Shown piece by piece: positions 12,673-21,436 of a DNA stretch of 64,000 bases. The notes beneath the pieces are model-generated. The model was not told the DNA's origin. It saw nothing but the letters and a program-made list of their open reading frames with translations, and searched no databases. The DNA comes from Aureimonas mangrovi (GTDB lineage Bacteria > Pseudomonadota > Alphaproteobacteria > Rhizobiales > Rhizobiaceae). Numbering within the stretch: the stretch's first letter is position 1; the number at the start of each line of letters is the position of its first letter. The DNA is taken from NCBI RefSeq assembly GCF_014058705.1, contig NZ_CP059692.1, positions 1,245,001 to 1,309,000 on the forward strand, written 5' to 3'. A program made the translations under genes and the position numbers.

Positions 12673-13902
12673 TCAGTGGCGCCGCAGCAGCTCGAGAAGC
12701 GCCTTGGACGCGTTGCCGTCGGCCTCGACGCCCGCGCTGCGCTGATAGGCTGTGATCGCACCGCGCGAGCCGGAGCCGATCTTGCCGTCGATCTTCCCGT
12801 CGTACAAGCCGCGCTGCGTGAGGCGCTGCTGCAGCTCGTAGCGCTCCTGCATAGATAGCGGCGTGTAGCCGCGAGGCCAGGACTGGACGAACTCGCCGCC
12901 GCCGGCGATCCGGTCGGCGAGGTGGCCGACGGCGAGCGCGTAGGTGTCGGCGTTGTTGTAGTTCTTGATGACGAAGAAGTTCCGCGTCATCAGGAAGAGC
13001 GGCCCGTTAGGCCCACCGAGCATCACCAGATTGGCATTCTCGTTGCGGTCCGAGAAGGAACGGCCGGCCACGCGCCGGAAGCCGAGACGCTCCCACTCGC
13101 CGATCGTCTTGTTGGCACGGTCGAGGCTGGCAAGATTCACGCCGCGCGGCGCCTGCACTTCGTAACCCCAGGTGCGGCCAGGCCGCCAGCCATTGTCCTT
13201 CAGGAGATTGGCCGCGGTTCCGAGCGCATCGGGGATCGAGTTCCAGATGTCGGCGCGCCCGTTGCCGTCCATGTCCACCTTCCAGGCCTGATAGCTGGTC
13301 GGAATGAACTGCGTGTGCCCCATCGCGCCCGCCCAGGAGCCGGTGAGCCCCTGCGGCGAGACATGGCCATCCTGCACGATCTTCAGCGCGGCGATGAGCT
13401 GCTGGCGCGCGAAGCGGGCGCGGCGCTGGTCGAGATAGGCGAGGGTGGCCAGTGCCTGCGGCACGTTCTTCAGCCGCTCGGTGTTCTCGAGCGCCCGGCC
13501 GTAATTGGATTCCATCGACCAGATGGCGAGTAGGATGTGGCGGTCGACGCCGAAGCGCTGCTCGATGCGCTGGAGCCAGGGGCCCCACTCGCGCAGCATC
13601 CGCCGCCCCTCGGCGACACTCTCGTCGTTCACGCGGTTGTCGAGATAGTCCCAGACATTGTCACGGAATTCGGGCTGGAAGCGCGCCCGCTCGATGACGT
13701 CGTGGTCGGGTTCGGTGACACCCTGGAAGACGGCCCGGTATGTCTCGCGCCGCACGCCGTTCTGCGCGGCCGTCGATTCAAAATTGGCGATCCACTGGCG
13801 GAAGCCCGCGTCCGCGGCCGCCGGGGCGGCTCCAGCGGTCGTCAGGGCCGCGGCGACCAGCGCGGTCTTGAGGAAGAGCGAGACGGACTTCGGTCCAGGC
13901 AT
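12673..13902 (-). CDS. Lytic murein transglycosylase, MltB family, with peptidoglycan-binding domain
   Basis: A 409-residue secreted protein. The signal peptide ends near AAADA (residue 31). The MltB catalytic domain (about 32-330) has the catalytic Glu131 in WSMESNYG, with GAMGHTQFIPTSY and DMDGNGRADIWNS as family hallmarks. A C-terminal PG_binding_1 domain (about 345-409) has LQQRLTQRGLYDGKIDG. It cuts the MurNAc-GlcNAc bond of peptidoglycan to leave 1,6-anhydro-MurNAc ends. It is the first gene of a probable two-gene unit with the DUF459 protein. The products link logically to murQ, which handles MurNAc-6-phosphate, although that gene is 20 kb away. Confidence 0.92.
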   Translation of the reverse strand: MPGPKSVSLFLKTALVAAALTTAGAAPAAADAGFRQWIANFESTAAQNGVRRETYRAVFQGVTEPDHDVIERARFQPEFRDNVWDYLDNRVNDESVAEGRRMLREWGPWLQRIEQRFGVDRHILLAIWSMESNYGRALENTERLKNVPQALATLAYLDQRRARFARQQLIAALKIVQDGHVSPQGLTGSWAGAMGHTQFIPTSYQAWKVDMDGNGRADIWNSIPDALGTAANLLKDNGWRPGRTWGYEVQAPRGVNLASLDRANKTIGEWERLGFRRVAGRSFSDRNENANLVMLGGPNGPLFLMTRNFFVIKNYNNADTYALAVGHLADRIAGGGEFVQSWPRGYTPLSMQERYELQQRLTQRGLYDGKIDGKIGSGSRGAITAYQRSAGVEADGNASKALLELLRRH

Positions 13903-14389
13903 GGTCTACTCCGTATCGGATCAGGACATCTGCGAGGATTGCGACGATATGACGAGGTCGTAAACGCTTCGTTTACCACGTCGGACCGTGCAGCGCGGGG
14001 AGCCGTTCGATCGCTCGCAGTCTTCGCCAAGCTTTCCGGCAAAATGACGGCGCCGCAGGACTTTGCGATCGGTTCGGGTACACGGCGCAACTTCCGATCA
14101 ACATAACGTCAACCCTCCGCGAGCCGCTTCTCACCTCAAAGACACAGCGTGACGTCGCCTCTGCAAAAGACGCTTCAACCCGGCCCGGCGCGGTGCTAGC
14201 GTTCACCCTGCGGCATCAGGGCAGGGAGGAACGCCCGCCGCGAAGTGCGCGACACATGACGGTTCATGGGCCGCGAGTGGGGAGGAAAGCTGCATGCCGC
14301 GGTGCCGGCCGGCCGGCTCTTTCCGCGCATGCCTGCCGCGTCGCGCGCCGCGTGATGCCCTTCCCGTGATGTTCAACGGGAGGAAGCGC
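13903..14389 (+). other. Divergent intergenic region between the transglycosylase and Liv operons
   Basis: A 487-bp stretch without a convincing gene. It should carry promoters for both flanking units, but no strong -35/-10 pair stands out. The clearest element is the inverted repeat GTAAACG-CTT-CGTTTAC at 13960-13976, 57 bp upstream of the transglycosylase start. The part next to livK ends in GGGAGGA (ribosome binding site). Short frames across the region show no recognisable protein. Confidence 0.6.
13960..13976. repeat. Perfect 7-bp inverted repeat, candidate operator
   Basis: GTAAACG (13960-13966), 3-nt spacer, CGTTTAC (13970-13976). It lies 57 bp upstream of the lytic transglycosylase start. 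As an AT-rich palindrome in a GC-rich region it looks like a regulator binding site or a small hairpin; the binding protein is unknown. Confidence 0.4.
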
Positions 14390-15595
14390 ATGAAGTCTCG
14401 CCTCATCATCACCGCCGCCCTTCTGGCCGCGACGGCCCTGCCGGCCGCCGCGCAGGTCTCCGGCGACGTCGTCAAGATCGGCATCCTGAACGACCAGTCG
14501 GGCGTCTATGCCGATTTCGGCGGGCGCTGGTCCTACGAGGCCGCGCGCATGGCCGTCGAGGATTTCGGTGGCGAGGCCGCCGGAGCGCCTGTCGAGGTGA
14601 TCACGGCCGATCACCAGAACAAGCCGGACGTCGCCTCCAACATCGCGCTCCAATGGTACGACACCGAGCAGGTGGACACGATCATGGAGCTCACGACCTC
14701 CTCGGTGGGGCTCGCGGTGCAGGGGCTTTCCCGCGAACGCAGGAAGATCACCATCAACACCGGCGCGGCGACCACAGACCTGACCGGCCCGCAATGCAGC
14801 CCCTACGGCTTCCACTGGGCCTACGATACGCACATGCTGGCCACGGGCACCGGCGGCGCGCTCGTCTCGCAGGGCGGAGACACCTGGTTCTTCCTGACGG
14901 CGGACTACGCCTTCGGCTATTCGCTGGAGGCGCAGACGACGAGATTCGTGACAGATCACGGCGGGCAGGTGCTCGGTTCGGTGCGCCACCCCTTGTCGAC
15001 GACCGACTACTCGTCTTTCCTCCTTCAGGCGCAAGCCTCCGGCGCCAAGGTCATCGGCCTCGCCAACGCGGGCCTCGATACCTCCAATTCGGTGAAGCAA
15101 GCGGCCGAGTTCGGCATCGTCGCGGGCGGCCAGCGCCTCGCCGCTCTCCTCTTCACACTGGCGGAAGTCCACGGCCTCGGCCTCGACGCCGCGCAAGGGC
15201 TCAGCCTGACGGAGAGCTTCTACTGGGATCGCGACGACGAGAGCCGCGAGTTCTCGCAGCGCTTCTTCGAGCGCACGCAGCGCATGCCGAACATGGTCCA
15301 GGCCGGCACCTACTCTGCCGTTCTCCAGTATCTGAAGGCCGTGGACGCGGCCGGCACCGACGACAGCGACGCCGTGGCGGCCAAGCTCCACGAAATGCCG
15401 GTCGACGACGTCTTCGCACGCGGCGCGAGCGTGCAGGCGAACGGCCGTCTCGTCTCCGATGTCTACCTGATGGAGGTGAAGACGCCCGCGGAGAGCACGC
15501 AGCCCTGGGACTATTACAAGGTGCAGGCGACAATCCCCGGCAGCGAAGCCTATCTCTCCGTCGAGGACAGCGGCTGCGACATGTCGGGCTGGTGA
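14390..15595 (+). CDS. livK: ABC transporter substrate-binding protein, Liv/HAAT family
   Basis: A 401-residue periplasmic binding protein of the Peripla_BP_6 (leucine/isoleucine/valine) type. The signal peptide is MKSRLIITAALLAATALPAAA; the mature protein starts with the typical VKIGILNDQSG strand. The start at 14390 follows GGGAGGA; upstream codons of the same frame are not conserved. It heads the operon livK-livG-livF-livH-livM. The binding-protein group is broad (branched amino acids, amides, urea, aromatic acids), and because the operon continues into an alcohol dehydrogenase, the ligand may not be an amino acid. Confidence 0.9.
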   Translation: MKSRLIITAALLAATALPAAAQVSGDVVKIGILNDQSGVYADFGGRWSYEAARMAVEDFGGEAAGAPVEVITADHQNKPDVASNIALQWYDTEQVDTIMELTTSSVGLAVQGLSRERRKITINTGAATTDLTGPQCSPYGFHWAYDTHMLATGTGGALVSQGGDTWFFLTADYAFGYSLEAQTTRFVTDHGGQVLGSVRHPLSTTDYSSFLLQAQASGAKVIGLANAGLDTSNSVKQAAEFGIVAGGQRLAALLFTLAEVHGLGLDAAQGLSLTESFYWDRDDESREFSQRFFERTQRMPNMVQAGTYSAVLQYLKAVDAAGTDDSDAVAAKLHEMPVDDVFARGASVQANGRLVSDVYLMEVKTPAESTQPWDYYKVQATIPGSEAYLSVEDSGCDMSGW

Positions 15596-15600
15596 GCCCG

Positions 15601-16419
15601 ATGTCGGTGATCGAGGAAACACAGACGGAGCGGCGCGATGCGTCGCTTCCGCCCACATCGGCGGCCGGCAAGCCGGTCGTTCTGTCCTGCCGGCGGCTGC
15701 GCAAGGATTTCGGCGGCTTCACGGCCGTGAAGGACGTCGATCTCGACGTGCGGCAGGCCGAGGTCCACGCGCTGATCGGGCCGAATGGGGCCGGCAAGAC
15801 GACGGTCTTCAACCTCCTGACCAAGTTCATTCAGCCGACGGCCGGAGAGATCACGCTTCTTGGGGAGGACATCACGCGCCTCTCGCCGGGCGCCGTGGCG
15901 CGCAAGGGGCTGGTTCGCTCCTTTCAGATCTCGGCGACCTTCCCGAACCTCACGGTGCTGGAGAACGTGCGCGTGGCGCTGCAGCGACCGAACGGACTGG
16001 CACGCCAGTTCTGGCGTCCTCTCTCGGCGCTCGCCCGGCTGGACGAGGGGGCGATGACCCTGATCGAGCGCGTGGGTCTTGCCGACGACCGGGACCGGCC
16101 CGCGGCGGACCTTTCCTACGGGCGCAAGCGCGTGCTGGAGATCGCAACGACGCTCGCGCTCGACCCGAAGGTGCTGCTCCTCGACGAGCCGATGGCTGGA
16201 ATGGGCGGCGAGGACGTCGGCAAGGTCGCCGGCATCATCCGCGACGTCGCGCGCGAGCGCGCCGTCCTGATGGTCGAGCACAATCTGAAGGTCGTCGCCG
16301 ACATCTGCGACCGCGTGACCGTGCTCCAGCGCGGCGAGATTCTGGCGGCCGGTGACTACCATGCCGTGTCCACCGACGAGCGCGTTCGCACCGCATATAT
16401 GGGGACGGATCATGTCTGA
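15601..16419 (+). CDS. livG: Liv-type ABC transporter ATP-binding protein LivG
   Basis: A 272-residue ABC ATPase. Walker A is GPNGAGKTT, the signature region is LSYGRKRVLEIA (a variant of LSGG-Q common in LivG), and Walker B is LLLDEPMAGM. The branched-chain LivG C-terminus (VLQRGEILAAGD) is present. It starts 6 bp after the livK stop and overlaps livF by 8 bp, showing tight coupling. The first 25 residues are a poorly conserved extension; a GTG just upstream of the chosen ATG is also possible. It powers import together with LivF at the inner membrane. Confidence 0.92.
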   Translation: MSVIEETQTERRDASLPPTSAAGKPVVLSCRRLRKDFGGFTAVKDVDLDVRQAEVHALIGPNGAGKTTVFNLLTKFIQPTAGEITLLGEDITRLSPGAVARKGLVRSFQISATFPNLTVLENVRVALQRPNGLARQFWRPLSALARLDEGAMTLIERVGLADDRDRPAADLSYGRKRVLEIATTLALDPKVLLLDEPMAGMGGEDVGKVAGIIRDVARERAVLMVEHNLKVVADICDRVTVLQRGEILAAGDYHAVSTDERVRTAYMGTDHV

Positions 16420-17161
16420 GGCACCGATCCTGGAACGCGCGCGCGACGAGGCCTATGCAGGCGAGCCCTTGCTTCACGTCCGCGGCTTGAACGCCTGGTA
16501 CGGCGAGAGCCACGCGCTGCATGGTGTCGATCTCGACATCGGCCGCGGCGAGACGGTGACGCTTGTCGGCCGCAACGGCGTCGGCAAGACGACGACGCTG
16601 CGCGCCATCATGGGCATTCTGCCCAAGCGCACGGGAACGGTCCGCTTCGACGGGCGCGACATGCTGCGGGTGCCGCTGCACAAGACCGCTAGACACGGGA
16701 TCGGTTTTGTGCCGGAGGAGCGCGGCATCTTCGGGACGCTCTCGGTCGAGGAGAACCTCTTTCTGCCGCCGGTCGTCGCCAAGGGCGGGATGAGCGTGGA
16801 CGAGATCTACGAACTCTTCCCCAACCTGAAAGAGCGCCGGAATTCGGGCGGCATGCAGCTTTCCGGCGGCGAGCAGCAGATGCTGGCCATCGCCCGCATC
16901 CTGCGCTCGGGCGTGCGGCTGATGCTTCTGGACGAGCCGACGGAGGGGCTGGCCCCCGTCATCGTGCAGCGGATCGGCGAGGTTCTCCAGGCGCTGAAGG
17001 CGCGCGGCATGACCGTCCTCCTCGTCGAGCAGAACTTCCGCTTCGCCGCCAAGGTCGCCGACCGCTTCTACCTGATGGACCACGGCGCCGTGGTCGAGAG
17101 CTTCGCCACCGCCGAACTGCCGACCCGGCAGGAACGTCTCGCGCAAGTCCTGGGAGTCTGA
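16412..17161 (+). CDS. livF: Liv-type ABC transporter ATP-binding protein LivF
   Basis: A 249-residue ABC ATPase with Walker A GRNGVGKTT, signature LSGGEQQMLAIAR and Walker B LMLLDEPTEGLAP, the last being a LivF hallmark. The VPEERGIFGTLSVEENL segment after the Q-loop is also typical. The start at 16412 overlaps the livG end by 8 bp. It pairs with LivG under the permeases LivH and LivM. Confidence 0.93.
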   Translation: MSEAPILERARDEAYAGEPLLHVRGLNAWYGESHALHGVDLDIGRGETVTLVGRNGVGKTTTLRAIMGILPKRTGTVRFDGRDMLRVPLHKTARHGIGFVPEERGIFGTLSVEENLFLPPVVAKGGMSVDEIYELFPNLKERRNSGGMQLSGGEQQMLAIARILRSGVRLMLLDEPTEGLAPVIVQRIGEVLQALKARGMTVLLVEQNFRFAAKVADRFYLMDHGAVVESFATAELPTRQERLAQVLGV

Positions 17162-17168
17162 GCCTCAC

Positions 17169-18056
17169 ATGACCATGGTTTTCGGCATTCCGATTCAGGC
17201 TTTTCTCGGCCAGCTCCTCGTCGGCCTGATCAACGGCTCGTTCTACGCGATGCTCTCGCTCGGCCTCGCGATCATCTTCGGGCTTTTGCGCATCATCAAC
17301 TTCGCCCACGGCGCGCAGTACATGCTGGGCGCCTTCGTCGGCTACCTGCTTCTCGCCTATTCCGGGCTCGGCTTCTGGCCGGCGTTGATCCTAGCACCGC
17401 TGATCGTCGGCCTCTTCGGTGCCCTCATCGAGCGTGTGGCGCTGTCGCGGCTCTACGATCTCGACCACCTCTACGGGCTGCTCTTCACCTTCGGCATGGC
17501 GCTCGTGATCGAGGGCATGTTCCGCTACTGGTTCGGCGCCTCCGGCCAGCCCTACGCGCCGCCGGCGCTTCTGCAGGGCGGCACCAATCTCGGCTTCATG
17601 TTCCTGCCGAACTATCGCGGCTTCATCGTCGTCGCCTCGCTGGTGGTCTGCCTTTCCACCTGGCTCCTGATCGAGAAGACCAGGCTCGGCTCGTATCTGC
17701 GCGCGGCGACCGAGAACCCGACGCTGGTGCGCGCCTTCGGCATCAACGTGCCGCTGCTCCTCACCTTCACCTACGGGCTTGGCGCGGCGCTGGCGGGGCT
17801 CGCCGGTATCCTGGCCGCGCCGGTCTACCAGGTGTCGCCGCTGATGGGCTCCAACATCATCATCATCGTGTTCGCGGTCGTCGTCGTCGGCGGGATGGGC
17901 TCGATCGGCGGCGCGATCGTGACAGGCTATCTCCTCGGCCTCTTCGAGGGGCTGACGAAGGTCTTCTACCCGGAGGCCTCCAACACGGTGATTTTCGTCA
18001 TCATGGCGATCGTGCTTCTGGTGCGCCCCGCCGGCCTTTTCGGGAGGGCCGCCTGA
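17169..18056 (+). CDS. livH: Liv-type ABC transporter permease LivH
   Basis: A 295-residue inner-membrane protein with about eight membrane segments. The N-terminal LLVGLINGSFYAMLSLGLAIIFGLLRIINFAHG is the LivH signature, and VVVVGGMGSIGGAIVTGYLLG near the C-terminus is the coupling/EAA-like region. It forms the translocation pore with LivM. It lies 7 bp after livF and overlaps livM by one base. Confidence 0.94.
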   Translation: MTMVFGIPIQAFLGQLLVGLINGSFYAMLSLGLAIIFGLLRIINFAHGAQYMLGAFVGYLLLAYSGLGFWPALILAPLIVGLFGALIERVALSRLYDLDHLYGLLFTFGMALVIEGMFRYWFGASGQPYAPPALLQGGTNLGFMFLPNYRGFIVVASLVVCLSTWLLIEKTRLGSYLRAATENPTLVRAFGINVPLLLTFTYGLGAALAGLAGILAAPVYQVSPLMGSNIIIIVFAVVVVGGMGSIGGAIVTGYLLGLFEGLTKVFYPEASNTVIFVIMAIVLLVRPAGLFGRAA

Positions 18057-19045
18057 TGGCCGACACCACGCTCGCCCTTTCGGGATCGCGGCGCCGCGCG
18101 CAATCTCCGGTGCGATTGATCCTTCTCGCGCTGGCGCTCGCGGGGCTGCTCGCAGCTCCGTATTTCCTGTACCCGATCTTCGTCATGAAGGTCCTGTGCT
18201 TCGCGCTGTTCGCAGCCGCCTTCAATCTTCTCCTCGGCTACACCGGCCTCCTGTCCTTCGGCCACGCGGCCTTCTTCGGAGGAGCCGCCTACTTCACCGC
18301 CCACGCGGTGAAGGTCTGGGGCTGGAACCCGGAATTCGGCATCCTCGTCGGCGTTGCCGGTGCCGCGCTCCTCGGCCTCGTGATCGGCTTCCTCGCCATC
18401 CGCCGGCAGGGCATCTACTTCGCCATGGTGACGCTGGCGCTTTCCCAGATGTTCTTCTTCTTCTGCCTGCAGGCTCCGTTCACCCACGGAGAGGACGGGC
18501 TGCAGGGCGTGCCGCGCGGCAGCCTCTTCGGCGTCATCAATCTCTCCGACGCCTACGCGATGTACTACTTCGTGCTCGCGGTCTTTCTGATCGGGCTCTT
18601 CGCGATCTACCGTATCGTCCACTCGCCCTTCGGCATGATCATGAAGTCGATCCGCGAGAACGAGAACCGGGCGATCTCGCTCGGCTATTCGGTGCGCTCC
18701 TACAAACTCGCCGCCTTCGTCATGTCGGCGGCGCTCGCGGGCCTTGCCGGCGGCACCAAGGCGCTCGTCTTCCAGTTCGCCACCCTCACCGACGTGACGT
18801 GGCAGATGTCGGGCGAGGTGATCCTGATGACGCTGCTCGGCGGCATCGGCACGCTGCTCGGCCCGCTGGTGGGCGCGACGCTCGTCGTCACGCTCCAGAA
18901 CTACCTCGCCACCTCGGCCTTCCCCGTCACGGTGATCACGGGCGTGATCTTCATGGTCTGCGTCCTGACCTTCCGGCGCGGCATCGTCGGCGAGATCTAC
19001 CACTCCGGCATCGGCCGCAGGATCGCCGCGCGGTTCGGCCGCTGA
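18056..19045 (+). CDS. livM: Liv-type ABC transporter permease LivM
   Basis: A 329-residue inner-membrane protein. FNLLLGYTGLLSFGHAAFFGGAAY is the LivM hallmark, with the C-terminal VILMTLLGGIGTLLGPLVGA coupling region. There is a hydrophilic N-terminal extension of about 20 residues. The start overlaps the livH stop by one base, and its own stop overlaps the next gene, the GMC dehydrogenase, by one base. The last overlap places the dehydrogenase firmly in the transporter operon. Confidence 0.94.
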   Translation: MADTTLALSGSRRRAQSPVRLILLALALAGLLAAPYFLYPIFVMKVLCFALFAAAFNLLLGYTGLLSFGHAAFFGGAAYFTAHAVKVWGWNPEFGILVGVAGAALLGLVIGFLAIRRQGIYFAMVTLALSQMFFFFCLQAPFTHGEDGLQGVPRGSLFGVINLSDAYAMYYFVLAVFLIGLFAIYRIVHSPFGMIMKSIRENENRAISLGYSVRSYKLAAFVMSAALAGLAGGTKALVFQFATLTDVTWQMSGEVILMTLLGGIGTLLGPLVGATLVVTLQNYLATSAFPVTVITGVIFMVCVLTFRRGIVGEIYHSGIGRRIAARFGR

Positions 19046-20640
19046 TGTCTCTGGAGTACGATCACGTCGTCATCGGCGGAGGAACGGCGGGCTGCGTCCT
19101 CGCCAACCGTCTCTCCGCCGACAAGGGACGCTCGGTCCTGCTTCTCGAGGCCGGGGGGCAGGACAACTATGCCTGGGTCCACATCCCGGTCGGCTACCTC
19201 TACTGCATAGGCAACCCGCGCACCGACTGGTGCTTCACCACGCAGGCCGAGGCGGGGCTCAACGGGCGCGTTCTCGGCTATCCGCGCGGCAAGATCCTGG
19301 GCGGCTGCTCCTCCATCAACGGCATGATCTACATGCGCGGGCAGGCGCGGGATTACGATCTGTGGCGCCAGATGGGCTGCGAGGGCTGGAGTTGGGACGA
19401 CGTCCTGCCGCTGTTCAGGAAGAGCGAGGACTGGCACGGCGGCGCGGACGAAATGCACGGGGAGGGCGGCGAATGGCGCGTGGAGCCGGCCCGGCTGCAC
19501 TGGGACATCCTCGACGCCTTTCGCGACGCGGCCGAACAGTACGGCATCCCGCGCATCGACGACTTCAACCGCGGCGACAACGAGGGCTCGTCCTACTTCA
19601 AGGTGAACCAGCGGCGCGGCGTGCGCTGGAACACGGTGAAGGCCTTCCTGAAGCCGGCGCGTGACCGGCCGAACCTCGCCGTCCGCACCGGCTCACACGT
19701 GCGTCGCCTCCTGATCGAGGAGGGCCGCGTCGTCGGCGTGGAATTCGACCTCGACGGGCGCGCGACGACGGTGCGCTGCCGGCGTGAGGTCGTCCTGTGC
19801 GCGGGCGCCGTCGGCTCGCCGCAGATCCTCGAGCTCTCCGGCATCGGCAACGGCGACATCCTCCAGGCGGCCGGGATTGAGGTGAAGCTTGCGCGCGATG
19901 CGGTGGGCGAGAATTTGCAGGACCACCTCCAGCTTCGCTGCGCCTACAAGGTCTCGGGCATCCGCACGCTCAACGAGCGCGCCAACTCCTGGCTGGGCAA
20001 GGCGATGATCGGGCTGGAATACGCGCTGACGCGCTCCGGGCCGATGTCGATGGCGCCCAGCCAGCTCGGCGTCTTCACCCGCTCCGACCCGTCCTTCGAG
20101 ACGGCGAACCTGCAATATCACGTCCAGCCGCTGAGCCTCGAGAAGTTCGGCGAGAACGTCCATCCGTTCCCGGCCTTCACCGCCAGCGTCTGCAATCTGC
20201 GGCCGGAAAGCCGCGGCACGATCCACGTTTCGAGCGCCGATCACCGTACGCAGCCGACGATCAAGCCCAACTATCTCTCGGCCGAGGCGGACAAGCGTGT
20301 GGCGGCCGATGCCATCCGCATCACGCGCAAGATCGTCGAACAGCCGGCGCTCGCGCGGTATCGTCCGCAGGAGTTCAAGCCCGGTCCCTCCTTCCAGACC
20401 CAGGCGGAACTCGAGAAGGCGGCGGGAGACATCGGCACGACGATCTTCCACCCGGTCGGCACGTGCCGCATGGGGGCGGATCCCGCGTCGGTGGTGGATC
20501 CGCAGCTGCGTCTGCGCGGCCTTTCGGGCTTGCGCGTCGCGGATGCCTCCGTCATGCCGACGATCACGTCGGGCAATACCAACTCGCCGACGATCATGAT
20601 TGCGGAAAAGGCTGCCGCCATGATGCTGGCGGCGCGCTGA
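19045..20640 (+). CDS. GMC-family FAD-dependent alcohol/choline dehydrogenase
   Basis: A 531-residue glucose-methanol-choline oxidoreductase. The N-terminal Rossmann motif [15 protein letters not shown] binds [23 protein letters not shown] is GMC signature 1, and [15 protein letters not shown] is signature 2. The probable catalytic His is His469 in [10 protein letters not shown]. It oxidises an unknown alcohol. Although annotated homologues are often called choline dehydrogenase, this is not the betA of the choline island (a distinct paralogue lies at 43947-45608). Its start codon overlaps the livM stop, so it probably acts on the substrate that the Liv system imports. Confidence 0.9.
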   Translation: MSLEYDHVVIGGGTAGCVLANRLSADKGRSVLLLEAGGQDNYAWVHIPVGYLYCIGNPRTDWCFTTQAEAGLNGRVLGYPRGKILGGCSSINGMIYMRGQARDYDLWRQMGCEGWSWDDVLPLFRKSEDWHGGADEMHGEGGEWRVEPARLHWDILDAFRDAAEQYGIPRIDDFNRGDNEGSSYFKVNQRRGVRWNTVKAFLKPARDRPNLAVRTGSHVRRLLIEEGRVVGVEFDLDGRATTVRCRREVVLCAGAVGSPQILELSGIGNGDILQAAGIEVKLARDAVGENLQDHLQLRCAYKVSGIRTLNERANSWLGKAMIGLEYALTRSGPMSMAPSQLGVFTRSDPSFETANLQYHVQPLSLEKFGENVHPFPAFTASVCNLRPESRGTIHVSSADHRTQPTIKPNYLSAEADKRVAADAIRITRKIVEQPALARYRPQEFKPGPSFQTQAELEKAAGDIGTTIFHPVGTCRMGADPASVVDPQLRLRGLSGLRVADASVMPTITSGNTNSPTIMIAEKAAAMMLAAR

Positions 20641-20656
20641 GGGGAGGAGAGCGGCG

Positions 20657-21430
20657 ATGAGCTATGAGACGATCGAGACCGAGCGGGACGGACGCGTCGC
20701 CCTTATCCGGCTGAACCGGCCGCAGGCGCTGAACGCGCTGAACATGCAGCTTGCGGGCGAGCTGATCGAGGCGACCGGCGGCTTCGACCGTGATCCCGGC
20801 GTCGGCTGCATCGTCGTCACGGGCTCGGAAAAGGCGTTTGCCGCCGGCGCTGACATCAAGGAGATGCAGGAGCGGACCTACGCGCAGATGTACGCGGACG
20901 ACTGGTTCGGCCTGTGGGAGCGTTTCGCCGCCACTCGCACGCCCACGATCGCAGCGGTGAATGGCTTCGCGCTCGGTGGTGGTTGCGAGGTCGCGATGAT
21001 GTGCGACATCGTGCTGGCCGGCGAGGGGGCGAAGTTCGGCCAGCCGGAGATCAATCTCGGCGTCATGCCCGGCATGGGCGGTTCGCAGCGCCTCGCGCGT
21101 CTCGTCGGCCGCTCCAAGGCGATGGAACTGTGCCTGACGGGCCGCATGATGGGCGCCGAAGAGGCCGAGCGCGCCGGGCTCGCGGCACGGGTCTTCCCGA
21201 AGGGCGAACTCGTCGAGGAGGCGATGAAGATGGCCGCGCTCATCGCCGAAAAGTCCAAGACCGCCGCCATGATGACCAAGGAGGCGGTGAACCGCGCCGA
21301 GGAAATCCCGCTCGCGGAAGGGCTGCGTTTCGAGCGTCGCCTGTTCCACTCCATGTTCGCGCTGCCCGACCAGTCCGAGGGCATGGCGGCCTTCGTCGAA
21401 AAGCGCAAACCCGACTTCAAGCGCGGTTAA
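20657..21430 (+). CDS. Enoyl-CoA hydratase (crotonase family)
   Basis: A 257-residue crotonase close to short-chain enoyl-CoA hydratase. Both catalytic glutamates are present: Glu111 in GGGCEVAMM and Glu131 in GQPEINLG. The oxyanion-hole segments AAGADIKEM and PGMGGSQRL are intact. It hydrates trans-2-enoyl-CoA to 3-hydroxyacyl-CoA in beta-oxidation-type pathways. It starts 16 bp after the GMC dehydrogenase with GGGGAGGAG as ribosome binding site, so it probably ends the Liv operon. It converges on the leucine-degradation operon and could also serve there. Confidence 0.92.
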   Translation: MSYETIETERDGRVALIRLNRPQALNALNMQLAGELIEATGGFDRDPGVGCIVVTGSEKAFAAGADIKEMQERTYAQMYADDWFGLWERFAATRTPTIAAVNGFALGGGCEVAMMCDIVLAGEGAKFGQPEINLGVMPGMGGSQRLARLVGRSKAMELCLTGRMMGAEEAERAGLAARVFPKGELVEEAMKMAALIAEKSKTAAMMTKEAVNRAEEIPLAEGLRFERRLFHSMFALPDQSEGMAAFVEKRKPDFKRG

Positions 21431-21436
21431 CGGAGC

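Noticed and set aside
19045-20640. Calling the Liv-operon GMC enzyme BetA
   Set aside because: A better BetA with the [10 protein letters not shown] motif lies in the bet cluster; this one has the [10 protein letters not shown] form and sits in another operon.
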